A stretch of 64,000 nucleotides of DNA from NCBI GenBank assembly GCA_001464475.1, contig LNDX01000001.1, positions 310,001 through 374,000 on the forward strand, written 5' to 3'. Under the pieces are notes generated by a model. The model worked only from the letters and a program-made list of their open reading frames with translations. It made no database searches and had not been told where the DNA came from. This DNA is from Flavobacteriaceae bacterium Ga0077528 (lineage in GTDB: Bacteria; Bacteroidota; Bacteroidia; Flavobacteriales; Flavobacteriaceae). The translations under genes and the position numbers were made by a program. Below are positions 52,969-61,998 of this stretch, piece after piece. How positions within the stretch are numbered: position 1 is the first letter of the stretch; each line of letters opens with the position of its first letter.

Positions 52969-53706
52969 TTATTTACTATAATCTTCCAATTGTTTCAAAA
53001 TAATGGAATGTATTTCTTCTTTTATAACTTTTTTATCTTCTAATGTTTTTCCTTTTGTATCAAAAAACCTATGCACTTTTGCTCGCATTATTCCTGGACT
53101 TCCACTTAAAAAAGTATAAGACATTCTAGTTTTATTATCAGCAAAGGTCATTGGAACAATTGGAATTTGATGTTCTATTGCTAATTTAAAAGCACCATCT
53201 TTAAATTCATCTAACATTACAGCTTCATCAGGAACACCGCCTTCAGGAAAAATACAAATACTTAAACCTTGATTTAATCGTTTCTGAGCTCTTGCAAAAA
53301 CTTCCATTCTACTCTTTTGGCTACTTCTATCTACTAAAATACAAGTACGTTTGTAAAAAAATCCAAAAAGTGGAATTTTAGACAATTCTTTTTTTCCCAC
53401 AAAAACAAAAGGATTTTGAGCAATAGAAAGCATCAACATTATATCGGTCATTGAAGTGTGATTGGCTACTAACATATAACTTTTGCCTTTTTCTAACTCT
53501 TGCTCTCTCTCAATTTTAGTATAAAAACCCATCCCTAAAAGAATGCCTTTAGCCCAAATTCTTGCCATCACAAAAAAATAAGGATACCATTCTTCTTTCA
53601 AAATTGAAAGTAACAGAAAAGGTAACATTATTAGGATAAGCGCGCCCATTAAAATATAAAACCAAACGCGCCAAAGGACCCAAAAAATTATTTTTAGCAA
53701 TCTCAT
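52969..53706 (-). CDS. PlsC-family lysophospholipid/1-acylglycerol-phosphate acyltransferase
   Basis: 245 residues, N-terminal membrane helix (about 8-35), NHTSMTD and FPEGG acyltransferase motifs, and LVDRSSQKSR between them. A second PlsC-like enzyme in the window, differing from the 47870-48601 protein; it may act on another lysolipid or on ornithine/amino-lipids common in Bacteroidota (inference). Its -7 box ends 5 bases before the ATG. Confidence 0.88.
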   Translation of the reverse strand: MRLLKIIFWVLWRVWFYILMGALILIMLPFLLLSILKEEWYPYFFVMARIWAKGILLGMGFYTKIEREQELEKGKSYMLVANHTSMTDIMLMLSIAQNPFVFVGKKELSKIPLFGFFYKRTCILVDRSSQKSRMEVFARAQKRLNQGLSICIFPEGGVPDEAVMLDEFKDGAFKLAIEHQIPIVPMTFADNKTRMSYTFLSGSPGIMRAKVHRFFDTKGKTLEDKKVIKEEIHSIILKQLEDYSK

Positions 53707-53711
53707 AGCGT

Positions 53712-53719
53712 CAAAAATA
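53712..53719 (-). promoter_or_regulatory. -7 box very close to the acyltransferase start
   Basis: Minus-strand TATTTTTG; only 5 bases separate it from the ATG at 53706, so the mRNA may be leaderless. The best -33 TTG (53746-53744) is at a 24-base gap, slightly long. Confidence 0.45.
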
Positions 53720-53751
53720 AGTAATAGTATGCAAATTATACTACAAAGGTT

Positions 53752-53759
53752 TAACTTTG
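53752..53759 (+). promoter_or_regulatory. -7 box of trpS
   Basis: TAACTTTG, 39 bases before the ATG at 53799 and inside the longer reading frame, so it supports the downstream start. Confidence 0.45.
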
Positions 53760-53798
53760 CATCAAATAAATTTTGATACTGAAATCAATTCAGCAATT

Positions 53799-54770
53799 AT
53801 GGCAAAAATACTTACAGGCGTACAAAGCACAGGCACACCACATTTAGGCAATTTACTTGGAGCTATCATTCCGGCAATTGAGTTATCTAATAATCCTGAT
53901 AACCAATCGTTTTTGTTTATAGCCGATTTACATTCCATTACTCAAATTAAAGATGGTGAAACGCTAAGAAAAAACACTTATAGTACTGCTGCTGCATGGC
54001 TTGCTTGTGGTTTAGACATCAATAAAGTAACTTTTTACCGTCAAAGCGATGTGCCTCAGACGGCAGAATTGTCATGGTATTTGAGTTGTTTCTTTCCTTT
54101 TCAAAGATTGACATTAGCACATTCATTTAAAGATAAAGCCGATAGACTGGAAGACGTAAATGCAGGATTGTTTACTTATCCAATGTTGATGGCTGCTGAT
54201 ATTTTATTGTATGATGCTAACTTTGTTCCTGTTGGGAAAGACCAAATGCAACATATTGAAATTACTCGTGATGTAGCTTCGAGATTCAATCATCAAATGG
54301 GTGAAACTTTTGTTATTCCTGAAGGAAAAGTGCAAGAGGAAACAATGTACATTCCTGGAACTGACGGAAATAAAATGAGTAAATCTCGTGGAAATATTAT
54401 AGATATTTTTCTTGATGACAAAGCTTTGCGCAAACAAGTTATGTCAATTGAAAGTGATAGCACGCCACTTGAAGAACCAAAAAACCCAGATACTTGCAAA
54501 ATTTTTGCTCTTTACAAATTACTAGCTAATGAGGAACAAATTGCAACCATGAGACAAAATTATTTTGGTGGAAATTATGGTTATGGTCACGCCAAACAAG
54601 CTTTGTTTGAGTTGATCTGCGAGAAATTTAAAACCCAAAGAGAAAAATATAATTACTACATCAACCATCTTGAAGAAGTTGATGCTTTGTTGCAAAAAGG
54701 TGCTCAAAAAGCTCATTTAATTGCCAATGAAGTTTTAGGAAGAGTTAGAGTCAAACTAGGATTTGAATAA
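53799..54770 (+). CDS. trpS: Tryptophanyl-tRNA synthetase
   Basis: 323 residues from the ATG at 53799 (MAKILTGVQSTG); 14 more codons are open upstream but overlap the promoter. Class I synthetase motifs: TPHLGNLLGA (HIGH) and NKMSKSRGN (KMSKS), plus the Trp-pocket region VGKDQMQHIEITRDVA. Its stop is 1 base from the stop of dprA on the other strand, with no terminator between. Confidence 0.97.
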   Translation: MAKILTGVQSTGTPHLGNLLGAIIPAIELSNNPDNQSFLFIADLHSITQIKDGETLRKNTYSTAAAWLACGLDINKVTFYRQSDVPQTAELSWYLSCFFPFQRLTLAHSFKDKADRLEDVNAGLFTYPMLMAADILLYDANFVPVGKDQMQHIEITRDVASRFNHQMGETFVIPEGKVQEETMYIPGTDGNKMSKSRGNIIDIFLDDKALRKQVMSIESDSTPLEEPKNPDTCKIFALYKLLANEEQIATMRQNYFGGNYGYGHAKQALFELICEKFKTQREKYNYYINHLEEVDALLQKGAQKAHLIANEVLGRVRVKLGFE

Positions 54771-54771
54771 C

Positions 54772-55875
54772 CTAAACCACTTCAAACAATTTTCCCGGCA
54801 AAGGTCTAACAACTCCTTTTAGTTCCATATTCAATAAAATAGATGCGGTTTTAAAAACTTGAAAATCACAATCGAGAGCAATTACATCAAGTAGTTGCTT
54901 TCCGTTTTTTATAAGATAATCGTAGAGTTTTTGTTCGTCGCTTTCTAAAGTGATGAAAAGCTGTTTTTGAATTACTTTTTCTTCTTTAGGTTGTAATTCC
55001 CAATTTAGAATGTAAAGAATATCGGCTGCAGATGTTAGCAAATGTGCGCGTTGGGTTTTAATCAAATTATTGCAACCTTGACTAAATTTATCAGAAATTC
55101 TTCCCGGAACGGCAAAGACATCTCTATTGTAATCATTGGCTAAATTGGCTGTAATTAGCGAGCCACCTTTTTCTGCACTTTCTATTACAATTGTAGCTTC
55201 GCTCATTCCAGCGACTATTCGATTTCGTTTTACAAAATTTTCCTTTTCAGGATTTGATGTGCTCCAAAACTCGGTTAAAAAACCTCCGTTTTCTTCCATT
55301 TTAGCAACATACTTTTTATGCACTTTTGGATAAACTTGATTTAAACCATGGGCAATCACACCAATAGTTTGCAAATTATTATCCATAGCCGCTTTGTGAG
55401 CAACGATGTCAACACCATAAGCAAATCCGCTAACGATGATTGGATTTAATGGTGCTAAATCTTCAATTAATTTTTTACAAAATTCGGTACCATACGAAGT
55501 AACTTCACGAGTGCCAACAATACTGATTATCTTCTGATTGTTCAAATCTATTTTCCCAGAAGAAAACATTAAAAGCGGACTATCAATACAATGTTTGAGT
55601 CGATTAGGATATTCTTTATCTTGATAATAAATCAAATTAATGTTGTTGTCTTTAATAAAACGAAGCTCTTCTTCGGCTTGTTTAAAAACCGATTTATCTT
55701 TCAAACTTTTAATTAAAGTTTTACCAATTCCGTCAATTGAAGTTAGTTTAGAGGCTTTGGTTTTGAAGATTGATTCGGCATTTTCGCAATGAGAGAGCAA
55801 TTTTTTGGCAACAATATCGCCAACGCCATCTACTTTTAGTAATGCCAATAAGTGCAGTAATTCTGTGTCGTTCAT
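54772..55875 (-). CDS. dprA: DNA-processing protein DprA
   Basis: 367 residues from the ATG at 55875. An N-terminal HhH part (LLKVDGVGDIVAKKLL) is followed by the Rossmann-like DprA core (SIVGTREVTSYG, VSGFAYGVDIVAHKAA, EFWSTSNPEKENFVKRNRI, KGGSLITA, GCNNLI) and a C-terminal winged helix. It loads RecA on incoming single-stranded DNA during transformation, suggesting natural competence potential. The 17-codon upstream extension contains its own promoter, so the ATG at 55875 is used. Confidence 0.94.
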   Translation of the reverse strand: MNDTELLHLLALLKVDGVGDIVAKKLLSHCENAESIFKTKASKLTSIDGIGKTLIKSLKDKSVFKQAEEELRFIKDNNINLIYYQDKEYPNRLKHCIDSPLLMFSSGKIDLNNQKIISIVGTREVTSYGTEFCKKLIEDLAPLNPIIVSGFAYGVDIVAHKAAMDNNLQTIGVIAHGLNQVYPKVHKKYVAKMEENGGFLTEFWSTSNPEKENFVKRNRIVAGMSEATIVIESAEKGGSLITANLANDYNRDVFAVPGRISDKFSQGCNNLIKTQRAHLLTSAADILYILNWELQPKEEKVIQKQLFITLESDEQKLYDYLIKNGKQLLDVIALDCDFQVFKTASILLNMELKGVVRPLPGKLFEVV

Positions 55876-55911
55876 TATATTAAATCTGTATGGTGTGTAT
55901 AAATATGACTC

Positions 55912-55942
55912 CAAAAGTAAGAACAATAAAAATTGTTAACAA
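55912..55942 (-). promoter_or_regulatory. Promoter of dprA
   Basis: Minus-strand TTG (55942-55940), 20 bases, TACTTTTG (55919-55912); leader about 36 bases. Divergent from the promoter at 55960-55988. Confidence 0.7.
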
Positions 55943-55959
55943 AGTTTGTTGATAAAATT

Positions 55960-55988
55960 TTGCATTCCACATTAAATAATTAAATTTG
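55960..55988 (+). promoter_or_regulatory. Promoter of the HU-CCDC81/SPOR gene
   Basis: TTG (55960-55962), 18 bases, TAAATTTG (55981-55988). The ATG is 5 bases further on, so the transcript may be leaderless. Confidence 0.6.
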
Positions 55989-55993
55989 TCATT

Positions 55994-56938
55994 ATGAAGA
56001 TGGATCAATACATATCACAATTATTATATCGTTACCAGTGTGTAACTGTTCCGGGATTTGGTGCTTTTTTGACCGAAATCCAATCGGCGCAATTGCATCA
56101 AGATTCGCATTCGTTTTATCCACCAAAGAAATTGATTTCTTTCAATGCTTATTTGAAAAATAATGATGGTTTACTTGCTAATCATATCGCTCATGCTGAA
56201 AAAATGAGTTATGAAGTAGCTGTTACTATAATTGAAAATCAAGTGGCTACATGGAAATCTAAGTTGAATGATTTTGGTGCTATTACTATTAAAAATATTG
56301 GGGACCTTACTTTAAATGCTGAACGAAATTTAGTTTTTGTACCTTCAGATCAAGTTAATTATTTGACTTCTTCTTTCGGATTAACGACATATGTTTCGCC
56401 TGCTGTAAAACGTGAAGTTTACAAAGAAGAAATTGAAGTTCTTGAGGAAAAAGCTCCGATTGCTTTTACTCCAGAAAAAAGAAGTTCGGGTAATTTCTTA
56501 AAATATGCAGCCATTTTTGTTCTTGGTGCTGGATTACTTGGTGCTGGTGGTTTCTTTGGAAATCAATATTATCAAAATCAAGTTCAATTAGAAACATTAG
56601 CAGTTCAAACAAAAGTTCAAAAGCAAGTAGAACAAAAAATTCAAACAGCTACTTTTATCATTAGCAATCCACTTCCTGCTGTAACGCTTACCGTTTCTGA
56701 AGGAAAAATGCCTTACCATGTTGTAGCTGGTGCTTTTCAAATGGAGAAAAATGCTGAGAAAATGTATGATTTACTTCTAAAATTGGGTTATCCTGCAAGA
56801 AGAATTCCTCAAAATAAACACGGATTATTTCCTGTAGTTTACAAGAGTTTTTCTTCCTACACAGAAGCTCAGAATGAAATGCAAAGAATAAAAAAATCGC
56901 ATAATCCAGAAGCTTGGTTATTAATTCAAGAATTATAG
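55994..56938 (+). CDS. HU-CCDC81 and SPOR domain membrane protein
   Basis: 314 residues. Two N-terminal HU-like CCDC81 domains (about 1-65 QYISQLLYRYQCVTVPGFGAFL; about 65-135 LNDFGAITIKNIGDLTL), one membrane helix (about 173-192, KYAAIFVLGAGLLGAGGFF), a short linker and a C-terminal SPOR domain (about 237-314, YHVVAGAFQMEKNAEKM) that binds denuded peptidoglycan. The layout would tie a cytosolic DNA- or protein-binding part to the cell wall, perhaps at the division site. ATG at 55994 or 56000 (MKM) could be used. Confidence 0.88.
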   Translation: MKMDQYISQLLYRYQCVTVPGFGAFLTEIQSAQLHQDSHSFYPPKKLISFNAYLKNNDGLLANHIAHAEKMSYEVAVTIIENQVATWKSKLNDFGAITIKNIGDLTLNAERNLVFVPSDQVNYLTSSFGLTTYVSPAVKREVYKEEIEVLEEKAPIAFTPEKRSSGNFLKYAAIFVLGAGLLGAGGFFGNQYYQNQVQLETLAVQTKVQKQVEQKIQTATFIISNPLPAVTLTVSEGKMPYHVVAGAFQMEKNAEKMYDLLLKLGYPARRIPQNKHGLFPVVYKSFSSYTEAQNEMQRIKKSHNPEAWLLIQEL

Positions 56939-56940
56939 AA

Positions 56941-56966
56941 AAGTCCCGATTTGTTCGGGATTTTTT
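56941..56966 (+). terminator. Terminator after the HU/SPOR gene
   Basis: TCCCGA-TTTGT-TCGGGA stem followed by TTTTTT. Confidence 0.85.
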
Positions 56967-57000
56967 GTTTTTTGTTCCATTATTAAAATACTATAATTAC

Positions 57001-57008
57001 TACCTTTG
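57001..57008 (+). promoter_or_regulatory. -7 box of the thioesterase gene
   Basis: TACCTTTG, 11 bases before the ATG; a TTG at 56972-56974 is a little too far (26-base gap). Confidence 0.4.
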
Positions 57009-57019
57009 CAAAAAAAACT

Positions 57020-57529
57020 ATGACTCCTAAACATCCTATAGATTCTTTAACAACGTTAACCGACTTAGTGTTGCCAAGTGAAACCAATCCATTAAATAAT
57101 CTTTTTGGTGGTGAATTATTAGCCAGAATGGACAGAGCGGCAAGTATTGCAGCAAGAAGACATTCTAGACGAATTGTAGTAACTGCATCTGTCAATCACG
57201 TAGCTTTCAACCGTTCTATTCCTTTGGGAAGTGTGGTTACTATTGAAGCAAAAGTTTCAAGAGCTTTTACATCATCTATGGAAATCTTTCTAGACGTTTG
57301 GATTGAAGATAGAGAATCTGGAAATAAAACTAAAGCCAATGAAGCCATCTACACTTTTGTGGCCGTAGACGAAACAGGAAACCCAGTTGCCGTTCCACCA
57401 TTAGAACCGCAAACTGAGGAAGAAAAATCAAGATTTGATGCTGCTTTAAGAAGAAAGCAATTAAGCTTAGTTTTAGCAGGAAAAATGAATCCACATGATG
57501 CTACTGAATTGAAAGCATTGTTTTTGTAA
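57020..57529 (+). CDS. Acyl-CoA thioesterase (hotdog, YciA/BACH-like)
   Basis: 169 residues with a hotdog fold: LPSETNPLNNLFGGELLARMDRAA, where the Asn/Gly-Asp stretch is the catalytic helix, then VVTASVNHVAFNRSIPLGSVVTIEAKV. Hydrolyses acyl-CoA to free CoA and acid; chain-length range unknown. Monocistronic, between two terminators. Confidence 0.92.
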   Translation: MTPKHPIDSLTTLTDLVLPSETNPLNNLFGGELLARMDRAASIAARRHSRRIVVTASVNHVAFNRSIPLGSVVTIEAKVSRAFTSSMEIFLDVWIEDRESGNKTKANEAIYTFVAVDETGNPVAVPPLEPQTEEEKSRFDAALRRKQLSLVLAGKMNPHDATELKALFL

Positions 57530-57533
57530 ATAA

Positions 57534-57565
57534 AAAAGTCCGCTAATTGCGGACTTTTCTTTTTA
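57534..57565. terminator. Bidirectional terminator
   Basis: AAAAGTCCGC-TAATT-GCGGACTTTT, a perfect 10-base stem between convergent thioesterase and EnvC-like genes; its right end overlaps the EnvC-like stop region. Confidence 0.9.
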
Positions 57566-58822
57566 TCTACTTATCCATTGCGATGGATTGGTATAAGTTG
57601 TATTTTGAGAAATCATAAACTTCAGCACTGTTTTACCCTCGGCATTGGTTCGTACTTTTCCTAACACTTGTTTGGTCGATACTTTATCACCGGCACTTAC
57701 ATTTACACTTCCTAGATTTTGATAGATAGTAAAGTAATCTCCGTGTTGCACACAAACAGCTTTGTTTAAAGGCGATATTACAATTACTTTAGTTACTTCT
57801 CCACTAAATACAGCTCTTGCATTAGAACCAGATTCTGTGGTTATTTCAAGACCACTGTTGTGAATGATTAATGATTTATAAACTGGATGTGGTTGATCAC
57901 CATATCCTAAAGTAATAGTCCCTTTTTCTACTGGCCAAGGCAATCTTCCTTTGTTAGCTTTAAAATTATTCGAAACCAATTGCCCTTCTGGTGTTAAAAC
58001 AATTTTAGTTGATGTTTCAATTTTCTTTGTTTCGGCAGCAGTTGTTGTTTTTGGATTGGCTTTTGCTTTTGCGGCAGCTGCTTTTTTATTAGCTTCGGCA
58101 ATCGCATCACGAATCAGCTTTTGAATTTGAGCATCAATTTTTCTATATTCTTGTTGCTTTTTCTTAATCTCAGCGGTAATTTGCTTTTTATTTTTCTTTA
58201 AGCTATTGGCGATTTTTTCTTGTTCCTGCTTTTCTTTTTCTAAATCTTGACGTTGTTTTTCTTGCTCAGCAAGAAGTTTTTCCTTCTCCGTTTTTTGTCC
58301 GCTTAGTTTTAGATTATAATCCGCAAGCTTATCTGTTTTATCCTTGATTTCAATACCTTGCATTTTTCTATAGCTAGAATATTGTTTCATGTATTGCAAT
58401 CTTTTGTAGGCTTGCAAGAAATTTTCTGAAGATAACATAAACATTGCACGACTCTGCTGCGAACGACTTTTGTAAGACTTCAAAATCATTTCAGCATAAT
58501 CATCTTTAAGTACCACCAATTCTCTATTCAACTTATTTATTTGAAGTTGATTAATGTACATATCGTTACTCAACAACTTCGTTTGCTTAGCTGTTGTGTT
58601 GATTAGTTTCTCTTTCAATCCGATTTTCTCTTTTTGAATTTGAAGTAATTTTACCACCGATTTTTCTTTACCTCTAACTTCTTGAAGCATGCGTTCTTTT
58701 TCACGAATTTCTTCTTGAATTTTAGCTTTTTTCTGTTCAAGTTCTTCCTGACTTTGTTGGCTCCAAGCAAATGAAGTAAGTAAAACTAAAAATAATGTGA
58801 CTAATTTTTTTTGCATAACCAT
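57563..58822 (-). CDS. EnvC-like murein hydrolase activator with degenerate LytM domain
   Basis: 419 residues: signal peptide (ending AWSQ), long coiled coil (about 22-250, EEIREKERMLQEVRGKEKS; EKEKQEQEKIANSLKKNKK), and a C-terminal M23/LytM domain (about 290-419). The zinc site is lost: IIHNSGLEITT replaces HxGxD, YFTIYQNL replaces YxHL and LKFMI replaces HLHFE. That is the EnvC pattern, an activator of amidases in cell separation and not an enzyme. The ATG overlaps the DUF4292 stop as TAATG. Confidence 0.9.
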   Translation of the reverse strand: MVMQKKLVTLFLVLLTSFAWSQQSQEELEQKKAKIQEEIREKERMLQEVRGKEKSVVKLLQIQKEKIGLKEKLINTTAKQTKLLSNDMYINQLQINKLNRELVVLKDDYAEMILKSYKSRSQQSRAMFMLSSENFLQAYKRLQYMKQYSSYRKMQGIEIKDKTDKLADYNLKLSGQKTEKEKLLAEQEKQRQDLEKEKQEQEKIANSLKKNKKQITAEIKKKQQEYRKIDAQIQKLIRDAIAEANKKAAAAKAKANPKTTTAAETKKIETSTKIVLTPEGQLVSNNFKANKGRLPWPVEKGTITLGYGDQPHPVYKSLIIHNSGLEITTESGSNARAVFSGEVTKVIVISPLNKAVCVQHGDYFTIYQNLGSVNVSAGDKVSTKQVLGKVRTNAEGKTVLKFMISQNTTYTNPSQWISR

Positions 58823-59595
58823 TATATCTTATCAATGTAAATTCTATCATATCCTTCAGGAACGCTATAAGGAAACGATAAATCTTCGTTGAATGTAACC
58901 GTTTTATATTCTATATCAATTTTTGTATTCCCTTTCTTTTGTCGAGCATCAATTGCCAAAGATAAAGGTAAAATCATTTCGTTGTGTTTTTTATAATCTG
59001 GATAAGCTATTTGCAACGTTCTATCTTGAAAAGGTTGATTGATTTCTTGTCTTTTTATTAAAAAATTTTCGCTTTCAAAATAAAAAGATTTGTTGGTGTT
59101 CTCCTCAGGCTTTGATTCTAATTTATACAGTTTTTCCATGATTGAAACTGCATATTTTTCTTTATGCAAATCATCCAATGCTTTTCCAAGAAACATATTT
59201 TCTACTTTGTTGTAATCTAAATCGGTTCCAAGCCATTGGCTTAATCCTTCATAATTGCCTTCAAAATATTTGTTTCCAATCTTTTCATAATACTGAACTG
59301 ATGTTGGTGTAATTAAAGCTTTAGCCATAGTTATTCCTAAAACCCTAATACTTACTAATATCTTTTCGTTTTTCTTTATTCTTATTTCTGCTGAAACATT
59401 TTGAGTGTTTTTCTCATCTTCATATCTCGCACCAGCTTTAATATATAATGTAGAAAAATCTGTTTTATTGTTGTAATGATTCTCTATTATTTTATCTGCA
59501 GATAAGGTACTACTTGCACTACCTTCTGCCAAAACAGCTTTAGGTTTACAAGATGCTAGAAAAATAACAACGAAAAGGACAAGGTATTTTTTCAT
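58822..59595 (-). CDS. DUF4292 family lipoprotein
   Basis: 257 residues with a lipoprotein signal (IFLASCKP, Cys16). The mature part is a long beta-rich fold (KIDIEYKTVTFNEDLSFPYSVPEGYDRI at the end; VSAEIRIKKNEKILVSIRVLG), typical of DUF4292 and reminiscent of LolA/LolB-like half-barrels. A role in lipoprotein or lipid handling in the envelope is possible but unproven. Translationally coupled to the EnvC-like gene and 27 bases downstream of the TPR gene. Confidence 0.85.
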   Translation of the reverse strand: MKKYLVLFVVIFLASCKPKAVLAEGSASSTLSADKIIENHYNNKTDFSTLYIKAGARYEDEKNTQNVSAEIRIKKNEKILVSIRVLGITMAKALITPTSVQYYEKIGNKYFEGNYEGLSQWLGTDLDYNKVENMFLGKALDDLHKEKYAVSIMEKLYKLESKPEENTNKSFYFESENFLIKRQEINQPFQDRTLQIAYPDYKKHNEMILPLSLAIDARQKKGNTKIDIEYKTVTFNEDLSFPYSVPEGYDRIYIDKI

Positions 59596-59622
59596 AGATA
59601 ATCCAACTGAATGGCGTGTTTA

Positions 59623-60978
59623 CTATTTTCTTTTTTGTTTTTCAATTAATTGGTTGGCTTTAGAAAAATATAAATCTTTCTTCTTCATATCTCCCAATCC
59701 ATTAGACGCTTCACCCAATTGAAGGTTGAAATTGATTTCTAAAACAGTATCGTCTATTATAAAATCTATTCCTGATTCTAAAACATCTTTTGCTTTTTTA
59801 TAATTTTTTAATTGATTGTTTGCCAATCCATTATAATAATACAACTGAGGTTGTGTTGGAAACAATTGCAATTGCTCTTCAGATATTTTTGCTAATTTAT
59901 CAAACTGCAAATTCTCTGTATAAGCTTGCATTAAAAGTAGAATGGTTTCCATATCATCTGTTGCATTTTTTAGATGCATTTCATAATACTTTATTGCTTT
60001 GGTCCAATCTTTTTTAGATTGATAAAATTTAGCTATTTCCTTAGCAACTTTTACTTCTTTATCGTTATCAAAATAACCAATTGCTTTGTCTAAATCTTTA
60101 TCGTATTGTGGATTATTCTTTGAAAAAATTAAAAACTCATTCAAAATACGATGCTTAATTTTCTTATCTATTTTATCACTTGCTAAAACAGTATTCATTG
60201 ATTTTACTGCTTTATCTCCGTCATTGTTATTGATATGAAACTTAAATAAACTTACTTGAGCCCAATCGGATGATGGAATTTCTTTTTCTAATTGCTTGGC
60301 GATTTCTAACGCTTTTTCCTCTTGATTGCTTTGAGAATACATGTAAATTAGAGCAATATAGTTAGCTTCATCTTTAGGATTCTTTTTTATTTTATCGATA
60401 AGATTGGCTTTTTCAGAACCTTGGTATTTAGCATCGCGTAAGATATCAGCTTTATATAATTCACGTTTTTCAGATTTTCCAACCGTTTCATTCAACTCGT
60501 TTATCAAATCTAATGCTTTGTCAAATTGCTGTGTATTCATATACAATGAGACCAAGTCTTCTCTATAATCGGGTTTGAATTCAACTAATTTTTGAACAAT
60601 AACAATTGCCTGATTATAATCTCTTGTGTCGTAACAAACGTCATACATTCCAACCCAAGCCCAACGGTTTTTGGGGTCAATTTTGGTCACTTTTTCAAAA
60701 TTATCGTAAGCATCTTTATACTTTTTTTGAGAAAGATAATTTTTACCTAATTCAAAAAATACAATTGGATTTTCTGGTTGAATATTTTTACACTTTTCTA
60801 GTGCTTCAATAGCTTTGTCATAGTTTTCGATGCCTTTTTGTTTCAGAGATTCATAGTAGTAATTTTCAAATTCATCAGAAACAGTAGCAACGTCTTCTGG
60901 TTCGGTTTGAGCCAAAAGAACATTTGGAATGAAAAACATTCCGAAAAGAAAACTATATAAAACTATTTTTTTTATCAA
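59623..60978 (-). CDS. Exported tetratricopeptide-repeat protein
   Basis: 451 residues with a signal peptide (about 1-23, ending LLAQ) followed by roughly ten TPR-type helix pairs (for example IENYDKAIEALEKCKNIQPEN, KKYKDAYDNFEKVTKIDPKN, KDWTKAIKYYEMHLKN). TPR proteins serve as scaffolds; the periplasmic location and conserved operon with EnvC-like and DUF4292 proteins suggest envelope assembly. The start follows the nucleotidyltransferase stop by 4 bases. Confidence 0.88.
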   Translation of the reverse strand: MIKKIVLYSFLFGMFFIPNVLLAQTEPEDVATVSDEFENYYYESLKQKGIENYDKAIEALEKCKNIQPENPIVFFELGKNYLSQKKYKDAYDNFEKVTKIDPKNRWAWVGMYDVCYDTRDYNQAIVIVQKLVEFKPDYREDLVSLYMNTQQFDKALDLINELNETVGKSEKRELYKADILRDAKYQGSEKANLIDKIKKNPKDEANYIALIYMYSQSNQEEKALEIAKQLEKEIPSSDWAQVSLFKFHINNNDGDKAVKSMNTVLASDKIDKKIKHRILNEFLIFSKNNPQYDKDLDKAIGYFDNDKEVKVAKEIAKFYQSKKDWTKAIKYYEMHLKNATDDMETILLLMQAYTENLQFDKLAKISEEQLQLFPTQPQLYYYNGLANNQLKNYKKAKDVLESGIDFIIDDTVLEINFNLQLGEASNGLGDMKKKDLYFSKANQLIEKQKRK

Positions 60979-60982
60979 CTTT

Positions 60983-61993
60983 TTATTCTAAAACGGAATA
61001 ATCTCCAATACTAATACTTGTAAAATTACCATCAAAACTAACGTGATTTCCTATCATCGCATTATCAAGATTAGCATTTTTAATATGAGCATGAGTTTGA
61101 ACCAAACTGTTTTTAATGGCGCTATCAATTACATGACATCCTTTTCCTATAGATACATTTGGACCAACTGTAGCATTAATTAAAACCACATCTTCACCAA
61201 TATAACATGGTGGAATTATGGTTGAATTCTCTTGTTTAACATCGTAATCAACTAAATGAATTCCGTCGTTATGAAGAAAATTTAACATTCTGTTGTTGGT
61301 GTCAACCGTTACATCTTTATTTCCGCAATCCATCCATTCGTCTACTTTACCAGGAACAAATACCATGCCTTTTGCCATCATTTGTTTGATTCCATCATTA
61401 ATTTGATATTCACCACCATGTCTGATGTTATTATCAAGTACTGATTGCAACTCGTTTTTTAAAACGGCAACATCTTTAAAATAGTATATTCCAATCACTG
61501 CTAAATCAGAAACAAACTCCTTTGGTTTTTCAACTAATTCAATTATTTCTCCATTGGAATTCAAATTTACAACTCCAAAAGCTTCAGGTTGATCTACTTG
61601 TTTTACCCAAATTACACTATCAGCATTTTGATCTAAATCAAAGTCGGCACGAATTAAAGTATCAGCATAAGCGATTACTGCTGGACCACTCAAAGAATCT
61701 TTAGCACACATTATAGCATGACCTGTTCCAAGAGCTTCATTTTGATAATAAATTGTTCCTTTTGCGCCAAGTTTTTCGGCGATTGCAATTAATTCTTCTT
61801 CTACTTTTTTACCGAAACTTTCGTGAATTACAAAAGCAACTTCTTCAATCGGTTGATTCAAAACTCCTGCAATATCTTCTACCAAACGGTGAACGATAGG
61901 TTTTCCAGCTATAGGAATTAATGGTTTTGGAATCGTTAATGTGTGCGGACGTAATCTTGAACCACGACCTGCCATTGGTACTATTATTTTCAT
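60983..61993 (-). CDS. Sugar-phosphate nucleotidyltransferase with left-handed beta-helix tail
   Basis: 336 residues. The N-terminal NTP-transferase signature is MAGRGSRLRPHTLTIPKPLI; the metal/base region has GTGHAIMCAKDSL and the Asp in AYADTLI; the C-terminal hexapeptide-repeat region is GEDVVLINATVGPNVSIGKGC. It makes an NDP-sugar (glucose-1-phosphate thymidylyl/uridylyl or related; not resolved) for surface polysaccharide. It shares the operon with a flippase, fitting that role. Confidence 0.9.
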   Translation of the reverse strand: MKIIVPMAGRGSRLRPHTLTIPKPLIPIAGKPIVHRLVEDIAGVLNQPIEEVAFVIHESFGKKVEEELIAIAEKLGAKGTIYYQNEALGTGHAIMCAKDSLSGPAVIAYADTLIRADFDLDQNADSVIWVKQVDQPEAFGVVNLNSNGEIIELVEKPKEFVSDLAVIGIYYFKDVAVLKNELQSVLDNNIRHGGEYQINDGIKQMMAKGMVFVPGKVDEWMDCGNKDVTVDTNNRMLNFLHNDGIHLVDYDVKQENSTIIPPCYIGEDVVLINATVGPNVSIGKGCHVIDSAIKNSLVQTHAHIKNANLDNAMIGNHVSFDGNFTSISIGDYSVLE

Positions 61994-61998
61994 TTTTT

